Origin: Candidatus Formimonas warabiya
GTDB taxonomy: Bacteria; Bacillota; Dehalobacteriia; Dehalobacteriales; Dehalobacteriaceae
DNA: 64,000 nucleotides
Direction: 5' to 3'
Assembly (NCBI RefSeq): GCF_002777255.1
Contig: NZ_CP017634.1
Location: 1,252,903 to 1,316,902, forward strand
The notes under the pieces are model-generated. The model saw nothing but the letters and a program-made list of their open reading frames with translations, searched no databases and was not told the origin of the DNA. Shown here in pieces: positions 7,896 to 16,110 of the stretch. The translations under genes and the position numbers were made by a program. Position 1 is the first letter of the stretch. Each line of letters starts with the position of its first letter.

Positions 7896-8578
7896 GCTTT
7901 CACCTCAAAACGGTACCCTAAGCCGCGTACCGTTTGAATCAGATTGCTTTCCTTGCCCAGCTTGGTGCGCAGCCTGGTGATATGGGTATCCACGGTCCGG
8001 TTATCCCCAAAATAATCGTACCCCCACACCGCATTGACAATCTGCTCCCTGCTTAAAGCCCTTCCCTTATTGGCCACCAGGTATTGAAGCAAATCATATT
8101 CCGTAGGACTCAAATCAACGGCCTGGCCATCCACACTGACTTGGTGGCCGCTCAAATCAATTTCCAGGGTACCGAACTGCATCACTTTTTTCTCCTGGCT
8201 CTCCAAACGGCGGAACAAGGCATTGACCCGGGCCACCAACACATTGGGGCTAAAAGGCTTGGTCACATATTCATCGGCCCCCAATTCAAAGCCGAAGAGT
8301 TCATCGGATTCCTGACTCCGGGCCGTCAGCATCACAACAGGAATATCCGAGCTTTTCCGGATTTCCCGGCACACGGTCCAGCCGTCTTTTTCCGGCATCA
8401 TCACATCCAGAATCACCAAATCGATGGATTCGGTACTCTCCAGAATTTCCAGTGCTTCTCTGCCATTGGCCGCTTCATCCACTTTATATCCTGCTTTTTT
8501 CAGGAAGTCCGCCACCAGTTTTCTCATGCGCGGCTCGTCTTCCGCGATCAGTATTTCCTTGGACAGCACAGGGATCAC
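7892..8578 (-). CDS. OmpR/PhoB-family response regulator
   Basis: 228 residues. The receiver domain has acidic DE near 10, phospho-acceptor D in LVILDVMMPEKDG, T in VVMLTARS and K in YVTKPF. A C-terminal winged helix follows (SPTEYDLLQYLVANKGRALSREQIV, TVDTHITRLRTKLG, IQTVRGLGYRF). It is the first gene of the operon regulator-kinase-repeat protein-efflux. Direct repeats of TGTTACA/TGTCACA spaced 11 bases lie just upstream, consistent with autoregulation. Confidence 0.93.
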   Translation of the reverse strand: MIPVLSKEILIAEDEPRMRKLVADFLKKAGYKVDEAANGREALEILESTESIDLVILDVMMPEKDGWTVCREIRKSSDIPVVMLTARSQESDELFGFELGADEYVTKPFSPNVLVARVNALFRRLESQEKKVMQFGTLEIDLSGHQVSVDGQAVDLSPTEYDLLQYLVANKGRALSREQIVNAVWGYDYFGDNRTVDTHITRLRTKLGKESNLIQTVRGLGYRFEVKA

Positions 8579-8626
8579 ACTCCGTTAGGGGAAAAAATAA
8601 TAAATTTTTTTCTAGTTTAACATGAA

Positions 8627-8646
8627 TTTGTTACAATTTTGTCACA
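8627..8646 (-). promoter_or_regulatory. Phased TTTGTTACA/TTTGTCACA boxes upstream of response regulator
   Basis: TTTGTTACA (8627-8635) and TTTGTCACA (8638-8646) are spaced 11 bases apart, about 50-65 bases upstream of the regulator start. They are near-identical to the boxes at 6399 and 46821. Confidence 0.55.
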
Positions 8647-8680
8647 CTTCATCATTTTCTTTTGATTTTTTGTCAATTGC

Positions 8681-9988
8681 TTAATTGGTTAAACCGGCGA
8701 TGGCGGTGCCGATTAAGGTGGCATTCTCCACATGAATCATTTCTCCATAAAGCCCCTTTTCATCTTCTAGGTATTTTTTCAGATAGTAGTTTAATTTATC
8801 CCGGTAACCTTTTAGCGTAAAAAGGGTGGTTCCCTCCGCTGTAATGCAGACAGGCCTTAAGGGATTGGTCCCCTTTCCGGTTTTCATCACCAGGGCGGAG
8901 ATATTGATCGCCGTGAGGAGGCTGGCCCGTTCCATGAGCTGATCCATCAAATGATAAAGCACCAAGGCATCCTCCTCACTTCCCGCCTGCACGCATCTGG
9001 TGAGAGGATTGTCTGAAGAAGGCGGATAATAGAGAAAATCAGTCATGTCCTTGGTTTCCGTTTCCCCCAAACTTGACATAGCTTGGGCGAAACCCGGGGA
9101 AAACAGCCCTTCTTCCCCTGCTTTCCGGATTACGGCACCGGTCAGTTTGCCCAGGTAGGCCCCGGAAATCATTTTTTCAAAGGCATAAACCCCCGGGTTG
9201 CTCAGGGTATTGTCTAATTCCAGGTCCACCGTACCCCGGGGCGCTTTGCCATATGACCCGGACTCCACATTGATAATCATGCTTCCGGGCGGAAGGCCCG
9301 GAACCTTGCCGATGTTGCTATTCTCTTCTATGTAACAGGTATTGGTGCCGGTGCCCAGGACCAATCCCAGGTACCCGCTGTAATTCCGGCCGGAAGACGC
9401 AGCTTTGCCGGCAAGAAGGGCGGCTGCCGTATCATTGAGCAAGACGACTCTCTGATTTGCCTGGTAGCCCAACTTTTTTAGGGCCGCTAAAAGATTTGCC
9501 CCCACTAACTGCCCTTCCACCCCTTTGGTTTGGATCTCCTTGGACCACCGGATCAGCTTGCCATCCTGATTGGGCAGGATCTCCGTGGCATAAGAAAAAC
9601 AAAAACCAATCCGGGAACTGATGGAGATCAGGGCTTCGATGCGTCCGGCCAAGGCCAGGAAAAATTCCTCCCGGGACATGGCCCCGTAAGTGCCGGGCAT
9701 GGGATATTTCATGTAGTTCTCCAGCACCGGTTTTTTTCCCTGGTCAAAATATACCGTGGCGACGCGCAGGTGGGTCCCTCCCGCATCCAGCACGACAATC
9801 GGCTCCCCGGAAGGAATCTCCCGGTCCGCATCAATATAAGTCGGGATCATTTCCAGAGAGCTTTTTGCGCCTTTTAGGCCCCTTTTCATTTCCGCCAAAA
9901 ATATTTCACAGTGCCGGGAAAAATCAATATCTTCGACCGCCATACCCTGTTTTTTGTAAAAATCCTTTACCTTTGCTTTTAGCTCCAC
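8681..9988 (-). CDS. Hexokinase-family sugar kinase
   Basis: 435 residues, the length of a single eukaryotic-type hexokinase unit and longer than bacterial ROK glucokinases. It shows the phosphate-1 motif VVLDAGGTHLRVATV (near 65), the sugar-binding region with catalytic Asp in VVLLNDTAAALLAG, and the phosphate-2 motif GLVLGTGTNTCYIE. The C-terminal adenosine region contains VCITAEGTTLF. It should phosphorylate a hexose with ATP in the cytoplasm. It lies six bases after deoC on the same strand, so the pair is probably one transcript for sugar and deoxyribose use. The exact sugar is not visible. Confidence 0.85.
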   Translation of the reverse strand: MELKAKVKDFYKKQGMAVEDIDFSRHCEIFLAEMKRGLKGAKSSLEMIPTYIDADREIPSGEPIVVLDAGGTHLRVATVYFDQGKKPVLENYMKYPMPGTYGAMSREEFFLALAGRIEALISISSRIGFCFSYATEILPNQDGKLIRWSKEIQTKGVEGQLVGANLLAALKKLGYQANQRVVLLNDTAAALLAGKAASSGRNYSGYLGLVLGTGTNTCYIEENSNIGKVPGLPPGSMIINVESGSYGKAPRGTVDLELDNTLSNPGVYAFEKMISGAYLGKLTGAVIRKAGEEGLFSPGFAQAMSSLGETETKDMTDFLYYPPSSDNPLTRCVQAGSEEDALVLYHLMDQLMERASLLTAINISALVMKTGKGTNPLRPVCITAEGTTLFTLKGYRDKLNYYLKKYLEDEKGLYGEMIHVENATLIGTAIAGLTN

Positions 9989-9994
9989 CTTATT

Positions 9995-10675
9995 TCATTC
10001 CTTTGCCGATTTCCTCAGCCGCCCCAGAATCTCTCCTGTGGCGGTACAGCCCAGGCGGGTACAACCCGCTTCCTTCAGGGCGATGGCCTGCTCTAACGTG
10101 CGCACGCCCCCGGCAGCCTTGACCTGAATTTTCGGGTCCAAATGTTCCCGCATCAATTTCACATCAGCGATTTCCGCCCCTCCGGTGCCGAAACCGGTTG
10201 ATGTTTTGGCAAAGTCTGCCCCCAGCTCCGTGCAGATTGTGCAGGCCGCTATTTTTTCTTCCGCCGTCAAATAACAATTTTCAAAGATCACTTTTACAGG
10301 CACATGGCCCTCATGGGCCAGGTCGATCACCTCTTTTAAATCTTGTTTCACATAGTGGTATGCCCCGGACTTTAATTTACCGATATGCAAAACCACATCC
10401 AGTTCTACCGCCCCGTTTTCCATGGCCTCTTTTGCCTCGTTTACTTTGGTCCGGGTTGTCGTCGTGCCGTGGGGAAAACCGATCACAGTGGTAACCAGCA
10501 CCTTGCTGTCTTTCAGTATTTCCTTGGCCAGGGCCACATCAGAGGGACGCACGCACACAGCGGCCACGCCATAGTCATGGGCCATTTTGCACCCTTCAAC
10601 TATTTCCTGGTCCGTTGCAAAAGGTTTTAGCAGGGCATGATCGATCATCCCGGCAATTTCTTCATAAGTAGCCAT
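9995..10675 (-). CDS. deoC: Deoxyribose-phosphate aldolase
   Basis: 226 residues from the ATG at 10675, which follows GGAGG; an upstream GTG at 10795 would add 40 unlike residues and is rejected. The enzyme splits 2-deoxyribose-5-phosphate into glyceraldehyde-3-phosphate and acetaldehyde. Visible family signatures are IDHALLKP at the start, VTTVIGFPHG, the segment KVIFENCYL, and the Schiff-base lysine in FAKTSTGFGTGGA. The end keeps VKAAGGVRTLEQA and GCTRLGCTATGEIL. Cytoplasmic. Confidence 0.95.
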   Translation of the reverse strand: MATYEEIAGMIDHALLKPFATDQEIVEGCKMAHDYGVAAVCVRPSDVALAKEILKDSKVLVTTVIGFPHGTTTTRTKVNEAKEAMENGAVELDVVLHIGKLKSGAYHYVKQDLKEVIDLAHEGHVPVKVIFENCYLTAEEKIAACTICTELGADFAKTSTGFGTGGAEIADVKLMREHLDPKIQVKAAGGVRTLEQAIALKEAGCTRLGCTATGEILGRLRKSAKE

Positions 10676-10985
10676 TTTTTCCTCCCCAAAATGAATTCTT
10701 CCCGTGCTCCGGGAGCTCTCTCTCCGGTGTAAGTTGAGGCTTCCCGGATAGTATTTTCCCAATCCCCGGCCCGGGATTCTTTCGCATATCTTCACCTGGC
10801 ATGTCCAGATTTATCCTATTCTTATCCGGAACCTTATGGATTAATTCTATATTTAAGCTGTTTTCCTGCTATTTTTAAAAATTTTTTTCCCTATAAAGAA
10901 GAGAAGGCGGCTTCAGGATTAGATCAAAGCTGAAGTCACCTTCTTTTTTATCGGAACAAAGGGTGAAACATGTCATAGGGACATG
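10676..10985. other. Intergenic region with hairpin
   Basis: 310 bases between deoC and the antiporter gene. The visible element is an imperfect 14-bp hairpin, GAAGGCGGCTTCAG (10903-10916) with CTGAAGTCACCTTC (10930-10943), followed on the plus strand by a T-run to 10949. It lies just past the antiporter stop and may end that transcript, although the U-run is better on the opposite strand. The rest is A/T-rich and I see no gene. Confidence 0.5.
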
Positions 10986-12182
10986 TCACGTCTGAGCATG
11001 AAATAAATGATTAAACAGAAGAGGAGAAATAATACAGGAGATAATTGCTACTAAAATAACTGCCCCATTTATGTCATCACTTACAAGCCCTAATCTCGCT
11101 CCAATAGAGCTAGCTGCAATAATTAAGCTTAATCGAGAAGATAGCAGAGCGCCCCCGGCAAACGTCTCTCTCCATGAAGATTTCAGTTTAAAAATTAATG
11201 CCGGCACAAATTTCACCAGATATGCCGTAATTAACATAGCTGGTAGTAAATACATTGATTGGGGGTTACTTAATACCGTTTGAATCTCAAAATTTGCCCC
11301 TACTCGAATAAAAAAAATCGAAATAAAAAATCCATATCCGATTGCATCGAGTTTAAGATAGATTTGTGACGTCCCTCTTTCGTTTAAATACGAAACTATT
11401 ACGCCCGCCAGAAAAGCACCTAGAATCATTTCCAGACCTAAAATTTGGGCTAATGAAACGAAGGTCAGAATTAAAACAAAAGCAATCCTAACCCTTATTT
11501 GAGAAGTCCCGTCTGCAAGCCCCTCCATAATTTTCAGCCTCATGATTTTACGTCCAATTTTATAAAAAATAAAAAAGGCAAAAAATATAAACGTGATTAA
11601 TAGCATATGTAACATGTCCTTTGCGGAATACCATGAAACGAACAAAGTAATTAAAAACATGGTTGCGAAATCTGCCACCAGAGCAGAAAATAAAATAATT
11701 TGTCCATATTCGGTTCCTAACAACTGCTTTTCTTTTAAGGTAGGAACGACGACACCTAAGGAAGTTGTACTTAAAATGAGGGTCATAATGATTTTATTTG
11801 CTACCAGTCCGAACAGCCCCATCACATTAACGAGACTATATGCCAACAACAAAGTACCTAAGAACAACAAGGATGATAGAACCAATGGCGTACGATACCA
11901 TTGGTTCTGATAACAGCCTGATTTAATAGAAAAAAATTTTAGGTCTATCTCTAAACCAGATAAAAACATTAAAAAGGCGAAGCCAAAATCTGCTAAGAAA
12001 ACTAACGATACATTGTCATGAATCAAATCCAGTCCGCTTTTTCCTACGATCATACCCGCAATTATTTCTCCTACAACTATTGGTATCGCCACAATTTTTA
12101 TCTTTTTTACTACTAAAGGGACAATTGCCGCAATAAAAATAATTAACAATAAAGAAGAATAGGATATTACTTCATTTACCAT
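10986..12182 (-). CDS. Kef/CPA2-type cation:proton antiporter
   Basis: About 398 residues from the ATG at 12182, which has GAGGT at the right distance; an upstream start at 12200 has no site. Around twelve hydrophobic segments cover the whole protein. Features of the Na+/H+ exchanger CPA2 family are GEIIAGMIVGKSGLDL, FLADFGFAFLMFLSGLEIDL and LGAFLAGVIVS. There is no C-terminal TrkA-N domain. It likely exchanges K+ or Na+ for protons at the membrane. Base composition and codon use are clearly more A/T-rich than in the flanking genes, which suggests a different history. Confidence 0.85.
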   Translation of the reverse strand: MVNEVISYSSLLLIIFIAAIVPLVVKKIKIVAIPIVVGEIIAGMIVGKSGLDLIHDNVSLVFLADFGFAFLMFLSGLEIDLKFFSIKSGCYQNQWYRTPLVLSSLLFLGTLLLAYSLVNVMGLFGLVANKIIMTLILSTTSLGVVVPTLKEKQLLGTEYGQIILFSALVADFATMFLITLFVSWYSAKDMLHMLLITFIFFAFFIFYKIGRKIMRLKIMEGLADGTSQIRVRIAFVLILTFVSLAQILGLEMILGAFLAGVIVSYLNERGTSQIYLKLDAIGYGFFISIFFIRVGANFEIQTVLSNPQSMYLLPAMLITAYLVKFVPALIFKLKSSWRETFAGGALLSSRLSLIIAASSIGARLGLVSDDINGAVILVAIISCIISPLLFNHLFHAQT

Positions 12183-12282
12183 ATGAATTACCTCAAGCAC
12201 AAAATATTTACTATCACAGTCATCCCTGATAACAGACAGTATGACATGAAAAATATACCTTTTTTGATATTATCTCATCTAT

Positions 12283-13149
12283 TTAATTCAATTTTATTCC
12301 CCAAATGAGAGACTGATCCATCTTCATTGAACCCCATGCGATACACTTGTGGCCCACAACAATAGGTTGAGTTAACTTATCCAGCAACCTTTCCAGAGCC
12401 TGGTCATAGGTTAATGCTTTACCGGCTTTAATAGTATAAGACCGGACCATACCTGTGTTTTCAAGTGCCGCGGAGGTTCTGCCACAAAGATGGATCAGAA
12501 ATGTCCCCCCAGCTTCTTTTATCCCATTAATAATGCGCAGGCTTGACGGGCCGCTAAAATCCTGATATATTTCAGGTCCCGTCACATCCGGTACGCCTAC
12601 CGCGTCCTCATAGGAAATAATTGAGGCGCCTCTTTTTACCCCCTCCATACCGTATTGAATAACACTCTTTTCAATAACAGCCATGATTTCCCTGACTTGT
12701 GCCGGATTTTTGCGCAAACCGTTGTAAAAGAATGTAAAATTGATCAAGGAATACAGGATTGTGAAGGGACCTACAATATTGAGTATTACTTTTTCCCCCG
12801 ACTCAGCCAGGATTGCCACAGCGTCCAGTACTTCTCCCATTCGACCTTCGGAAATATCCGGCGTTTGGATCCCGGATAAGTCTTCAATAGACGAGAATCG
12901 GCGGCCATGGGGTCTTGGCCGGTGCCAAGCATCGCCCATTTTTATCTGTGCTCCGAAGGCTTCTGCTTCCACCGTAACACAGAAAGGCACCCTGGTAAAT
13001 ACATCATCCCGGTACTTCTTTAGCACTGTGGCAAGAGCAGCAATCTCATTTTTATCTGTGTAAGCGTTCGGGAAAGTTACGCCGGCTTCCTTTAAAGCTT
13101 CCTCTGGAATAGGATCTTGATTGTGTCCAGGACATTTAAATTCCACCAT
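12283..13149 (-). CDS. UroD-family methyltransferase with Zn site (MtaA/MtbA-like)
   Basis: 288 residues; the ATG at 13149 is chosen because GGAGGG precedes it, while the longer frame to 13203 has none. It belongs to the uroporphyrinogen-decarboxylase fold used by corrinoid methyltransferases (MtaA, MtbA, CmuA). The zinc-type motif HLCG (TFLIHLCGRTS) and a later Cys in VVGHKC are present, the H-x-C...C pattern that activates a thiol or methyl acceptor in these enzymes. It is the last gene of a cluster with a corrinoid protein, an MtrH homologue and two more UroD proteins. It should move a methyl group to or from the corrinoid protein. Real uroporphyrinogen decarboxylase is unlikely because no heme genes are near. 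Confidence 0.75.
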   Translation of the reverse strand: MVEFKCPGHNQDPIPEEALKEAGVTFPNAYTDKNEIAALATVLKKYRDDVFTRVPFCVTVEAEAFGAQIKMGDAWHRPRPHGRRFSSIEDLSGIQTPDISEGRMGEVLDAVAILAESGEKVILNIVGPFTILYSLINFTFFYNGLRKNPAQVREIMAVIEKSVIQYGMEGVKRGASIISYEDAVGVPDVTGPEIYQDFSGPSSLRIINGIKEAGGTFLIHLCGRTSAALENTGMVRSYTIKAGKALTYDQALERLLDKLTQPIVVGHKCIAWGSMKMDQSLIWGIKLN

Positions 13150-13309
13150 TCTTCTACCCTCCAATAAAGTTAGGAACCATCTTCCATGACGTCCAGGTAT
13201 CATACTCGTTGATCATGCCGAAACATCGTTTCTCTAATCCTGGGCCGCTCTTTCCATTCCAAAGGATACTCAACTTACCAGGATAAAGGTGCCTAATGAT
13301 ACCTAAATT

Positions 13310-14209
13310 TTACTTAAAAACATGGTACAGAGGATGATCATGGCTGGCCGGCTTTACACCATGCTGCATACAGCTATAGGCAACCAAAGCGTCAACGGCC
13401 GCCATGGACGGCACTATTTCCGTTTGTTTGATTCCATACATAATAAAGTCGGCACCCAAAAGCTGCAGGCTGGTCGCCATACTGGTTTTGGTGGAAGCTA
13501 CCTCTATTTTGTTATAGATAGAGGCTTTTTTCCATCCGGTAATCACCGTATGGGTTGGCGAGCAGCCGGCAGGATAGCCATATTTGTCTTTGAGCATATA
13601 GATGGCTTTAGCTGCCGGTCCCGGCTCCACGATGTCCAGTACGGCCATGTCAAGCAACAGCTTTTCAAAACCGTAGGATTTAGCCCGTTCAATCAGTGCT
13701 TCGGCAATATCTACTCTGCCCTGGGCTGTCGGCTTCTTTGAATTGTTCAGCATCACGATGGCGGTCTTCAAACCATGCTTTTTTACTTCGCTCAGTTCCT
13801 CATTTTTACTCTCAACGTTCACGGAATCAAAGACTGCCCTGTCCTGTAAACCAAGCTTGGCCGCCATTTCGACCCCGGCAATTCTCACTTTGGCCACCGT
13901 CCCGTCAATGATGAAAGGCAGCTCTGTGTGGCGTCCGATGAATTCAACATAGGCACGCATCGCATTTTCGCTGGATCCGACAATATCTATCATCAGAGGA
14001 AGCTTAACTTTTTGGCACATATCATCAATTTTGTTAATCCAGCAAAGGGCTCCTTCCTGATCAAAAGTTCCCTTTTCTTCATCTTGCACAAGCTTGTCAC
14101 CCTGATAAAAGATGCTTGCCATTAATACGGTGGGATGCTGTCCGGGCTGGCCGCCGATGGTAACATTGCCGATTTGATAAACTTTCTGTTCGGCTTGAAA
14201 TTTGAACAA
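13310..14209 (-). CDS. MtrH-family methyltransferase (methylcorrinoid:tetrahydrofolate type)
   Basis: About 299 residues from a TTG at 14209, after AAAGGGGGTG. This start gives MFKFQAEQKVYQIG, the N-terminus usual for MtrH proteins; the longer frame to 14239 lacks a site. The fold is the pterin-binding TIM barrel of MtrH/MeTr. Recognisable segments are IGGQPGQHPTVLMASIFY, LPLMIDIVGSSENAM, and the C-terminal VDALVAYSC. In acetogens such proteins pass the methyl group from the corrinoid protein to tetrahydrofolate. It overlaps the preceding UroD gene end region and is part of the same operon. Confidence 0.82.
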   Translation of the reverse strand: MFKFQAEQKVYQIGNVTIGGQPGQHPTVLMASIFYQGDKLVQDEEKGTFDQEGALCWINKIDDMCQKVKLPLMIDIVGSSENAMRAYVEFIGRHTELPFIIDGTVAKVRIAGVEMAAKLGLQDRAVFDSVNVESKNEELSEVKKHGLKTAIVMLNNSKKPTAQGRVDIAEALIERAKSYGFEKLLLDMAVLDIVEPGPAAKAIYMLKDKYGYPAGCSPTHTVITGWKKASIYNKIEVASTKTSMATSLQLLGADFIMYGIKQTEIVPSMAAVDALVAYSCMQHGVKPASHDHPLYHVFK

Positions 14210-14222
14210 ACCGACACCCCCT

Positions 14223-15236
14223 TTACTCGTACCGCCCAAATTTCTCTGCTGCCCGCATCATGGCCTCTACATTTTCCGGCGGCACATCAGCGGTAATTTC
14301 ACAACCCGGTGACAGCATGTACTGCCCTCCTTCTTTAGCTGCACAAATAATTTCTCCGCATTTTTCCTCTACCTCATCTGGGGAAGCCTGGGGCAAAAAG
14401 ACAATATGGTCAAGGTTTCCGGCAAACCCAAGTTTCCCGGCATATTTCTTTTTAAACTTGAGCATATCTGTATGGTGCCCTAAACTGACCATGTGCAGTT
14501 TATCCATGTTAGCAAGGACACCCCCGTTAACTTCCATGTGGGATTCTACCTTCCCGCATAAATGCAAGATGTTATATTTATAGGTAAGAACCTGCTTTAA
14601 GTAAGGAAGGAAAAGCTCGGCCATCGTCACCGGAGAGAACATCTGCAGGTCGTGTTCACATATCACCAGGAATGATGCCCCTGCTTCCCTTAATGCTTGG
14701 GCATAAGCATTTACAATTTCGGTGCTTTTCTGGATCAGGGCATGGATAAATTCTTTGTTTCGGACACTTTTAATGAAACTTTCATAAGGAAATAGCTGCA
14801 TGGAGAAGGTAAACGGCCCGGTTACATACGCTCCTACCGGGACATCTGTGCTTTCCGCTAAGATTCTGGTCCCCTCTACCATCACTTTTGAACCAGGCGC
14901 TTTAGCAAAATCCGGCATCTCAAATTTTTTGATATCTTCTTCCGTTAAAATAGGATTCTTGGTGATCCACGGGTATTTGTCAGAAGGATAAAAAATGACG
15001 CCGCCGCAGGCTTCTACTACCGGCCAGCTTGGCTCTACCTGGATCGCCACCGAATCATACTTGTAACGATTTAACGCCTTCAAGTGGGCGTCAGCTGCTC
15101 TTTGCGCATCCTTGTACATGACATCAAAAGTTAAACCATCAATAATTCCTGCATGGTCACCAACCTGGGCAAGTACAGGCACCCGGTCAGGTATCTTGCC
15201 GTCTAAAACAGCAAAAACTCTCTCTCTTGAATTCAT
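14223..15236 (-). CDS. UroD-family methyltransferase with Zn site (second copy)
   Basis: 337 residues from the ATG at 15236 (GAGGTGA upstream), typical of MtaA/MtbA/CmuA-type UroD proteins (about 340). It starts MNSRERVFAVLDGKIPDRVPV, a hallmark of the methyltransferase branch. The zinc motif is HLCG (YNILHLCGKVESH) and the second Cys is in YMLSPGCEI, giving H-x-C...C. It probably transfers methyl groups between the corrinoid protein and an acceptor. It is flanked by the response regulator upstream and the MtrH gene downstream, which it overlaps in the ribosome-site region. Confidence 0.82.
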   Translation of the reverse strand: MNSRERVFAVLDGKIPDRVPVLAQVGDHAGIIDGLTFDVMYKDAQRAADAHLKALNRYKYDSVAIQVEPSWPVVEACGGVIFYPSDKYPWITKNPILTEEDIKKFEMPDFAKAPGSKVMVEGTRILAESTDVPVGAYVTGPFTFSMQLFPYESFIKSVRNKEFIHALIQKSTEIVNAYAQALREAGASFLVICEHDLQMFSPVTMAELFLPYLKQVLTYKYNILHLCGKVESHMEVNGGVLANMDKLHMVSLGHHTDMLKFKKKYAGKLGFAGNLDHIVFLPQASPDEVEEKCGEIICAAKEGGQYMLSPGCEITADVPPENVEAMMRAAEKFGRYE

Positions 15237-15243
15237 AATTAAG

Positions 15244-16062
15244 TCACCTCGCAAGTTTAGTTAATAAATCCTCCCAGTCGTCTTCTTTCCCTTCCTGATT
15301 GTGATAACGGGAAGGAGCGGTCCCCACCTTTTGGCTGAAAACCTTACTAAAATAATCTGGATCCTGAAACCCTGTTTCACGGGCAATGGTCTTCATAGGC
15401 AGATTTGTATTCTCCAAAAGGACTTTAGCCCGTTCAATCCGGGATTGGATCACATATTCTTTAAATGTCATGTTCTCTTCTTTGCTAAACAAAGTACTAA
15501 AATAACTGACACTAAATCCTACATGGTCGGCTACTTCTTTCAATGTCAACTGTTTTCTAAGGTTTTGCAGCACATACGACTTGGCCGCATTGATGATACG
15601 CTTGGTCGGGTCTAAAGGGTTCCAGCAATGAATGTCTCCGGAAGCATTTTCCCCTTTTTTCAATATCAAATTTTGAGGGTCTACCATTTTCCAAAAAGCG
15701 TTGACAATTTCTCTCCGGCGTACCGGTTTCAGGAGATAATCTTTCGCCTCTAGATTTAAAGCCTTACGCAGCATAGGATAATCACCGTAGGCTGAGATAA
15801 ATGTGAACTTGACCTCCGGATCATGCAACTTGATCTGTTCCGCCACTTCCAATCCGTTTTTGCCCGGCATCCGCACATCTAAAAACGCTGCCGAAATATC
15901 CTGCTGGCTAAATATCTCCATGGCTTCATTGCCGTCTTGTGCCTGGTAAACCTGGATCCGGTAATTCTCGTCGCATCTTGCGTCACAGGTAATCGTTTCA
16001 AAAATCACGGCCCGCTCCAATGCTTCATCATCTGCAACTAATAGTTGGATTGTCTCTGTCAT
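15244..16062 (-). CDS. Response regulator with AraC-type DNA-binding domain
   Basis: 272 residues. The receiver domain (1-125) has DDE near 11, the phospho-acceptor Asp in AAFLDVRMPGKNGLEV, S in FTFISAYGDY and K in DYLLKPVRR. The C-terminal AraC domain (about 165-265) holds two helix-turn-helix units (LTLKEVADHVGFSVSYFSTLF and PMKTIARETGFQDPDYFSKVF). AAAGGAGGG precedes the start. Its partner is the PocR-domain kinase at 18.1-19.4 kb. Together they should switch this methyltransferase cluster in response to its substrate. Confidence 0.92.
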   Translation of the reverse strand: MTETIQLLVADDEALERAVIFETITCDARCDENYRIQVYQAQDGNEAMEIFSQQDISAAFLDVRMPGKNGLEVAEQIKLHDPEVKFTFISAYGDYPMLRKALNLEAKDYLLKPVRRREIVNAFWKMVDPQNLILKKGENASGDIHCWNPLDPTKRIINAAKSYVLQNLRKQLTLKEVADHVGFSVSYFSTLFSKEENMTFKEYVIQSRIERAKVLLENTNLPMKTIARETGFQDPDYFSKVFSQKVGTAPSRYHNQEGKEDDWEDLLTKLAR

Positions 16063-16110
16063 AGTAGACCCTCCTTTTATAAAACCGGGTATTCCCTGCT
16101 TAAAGGCGAT

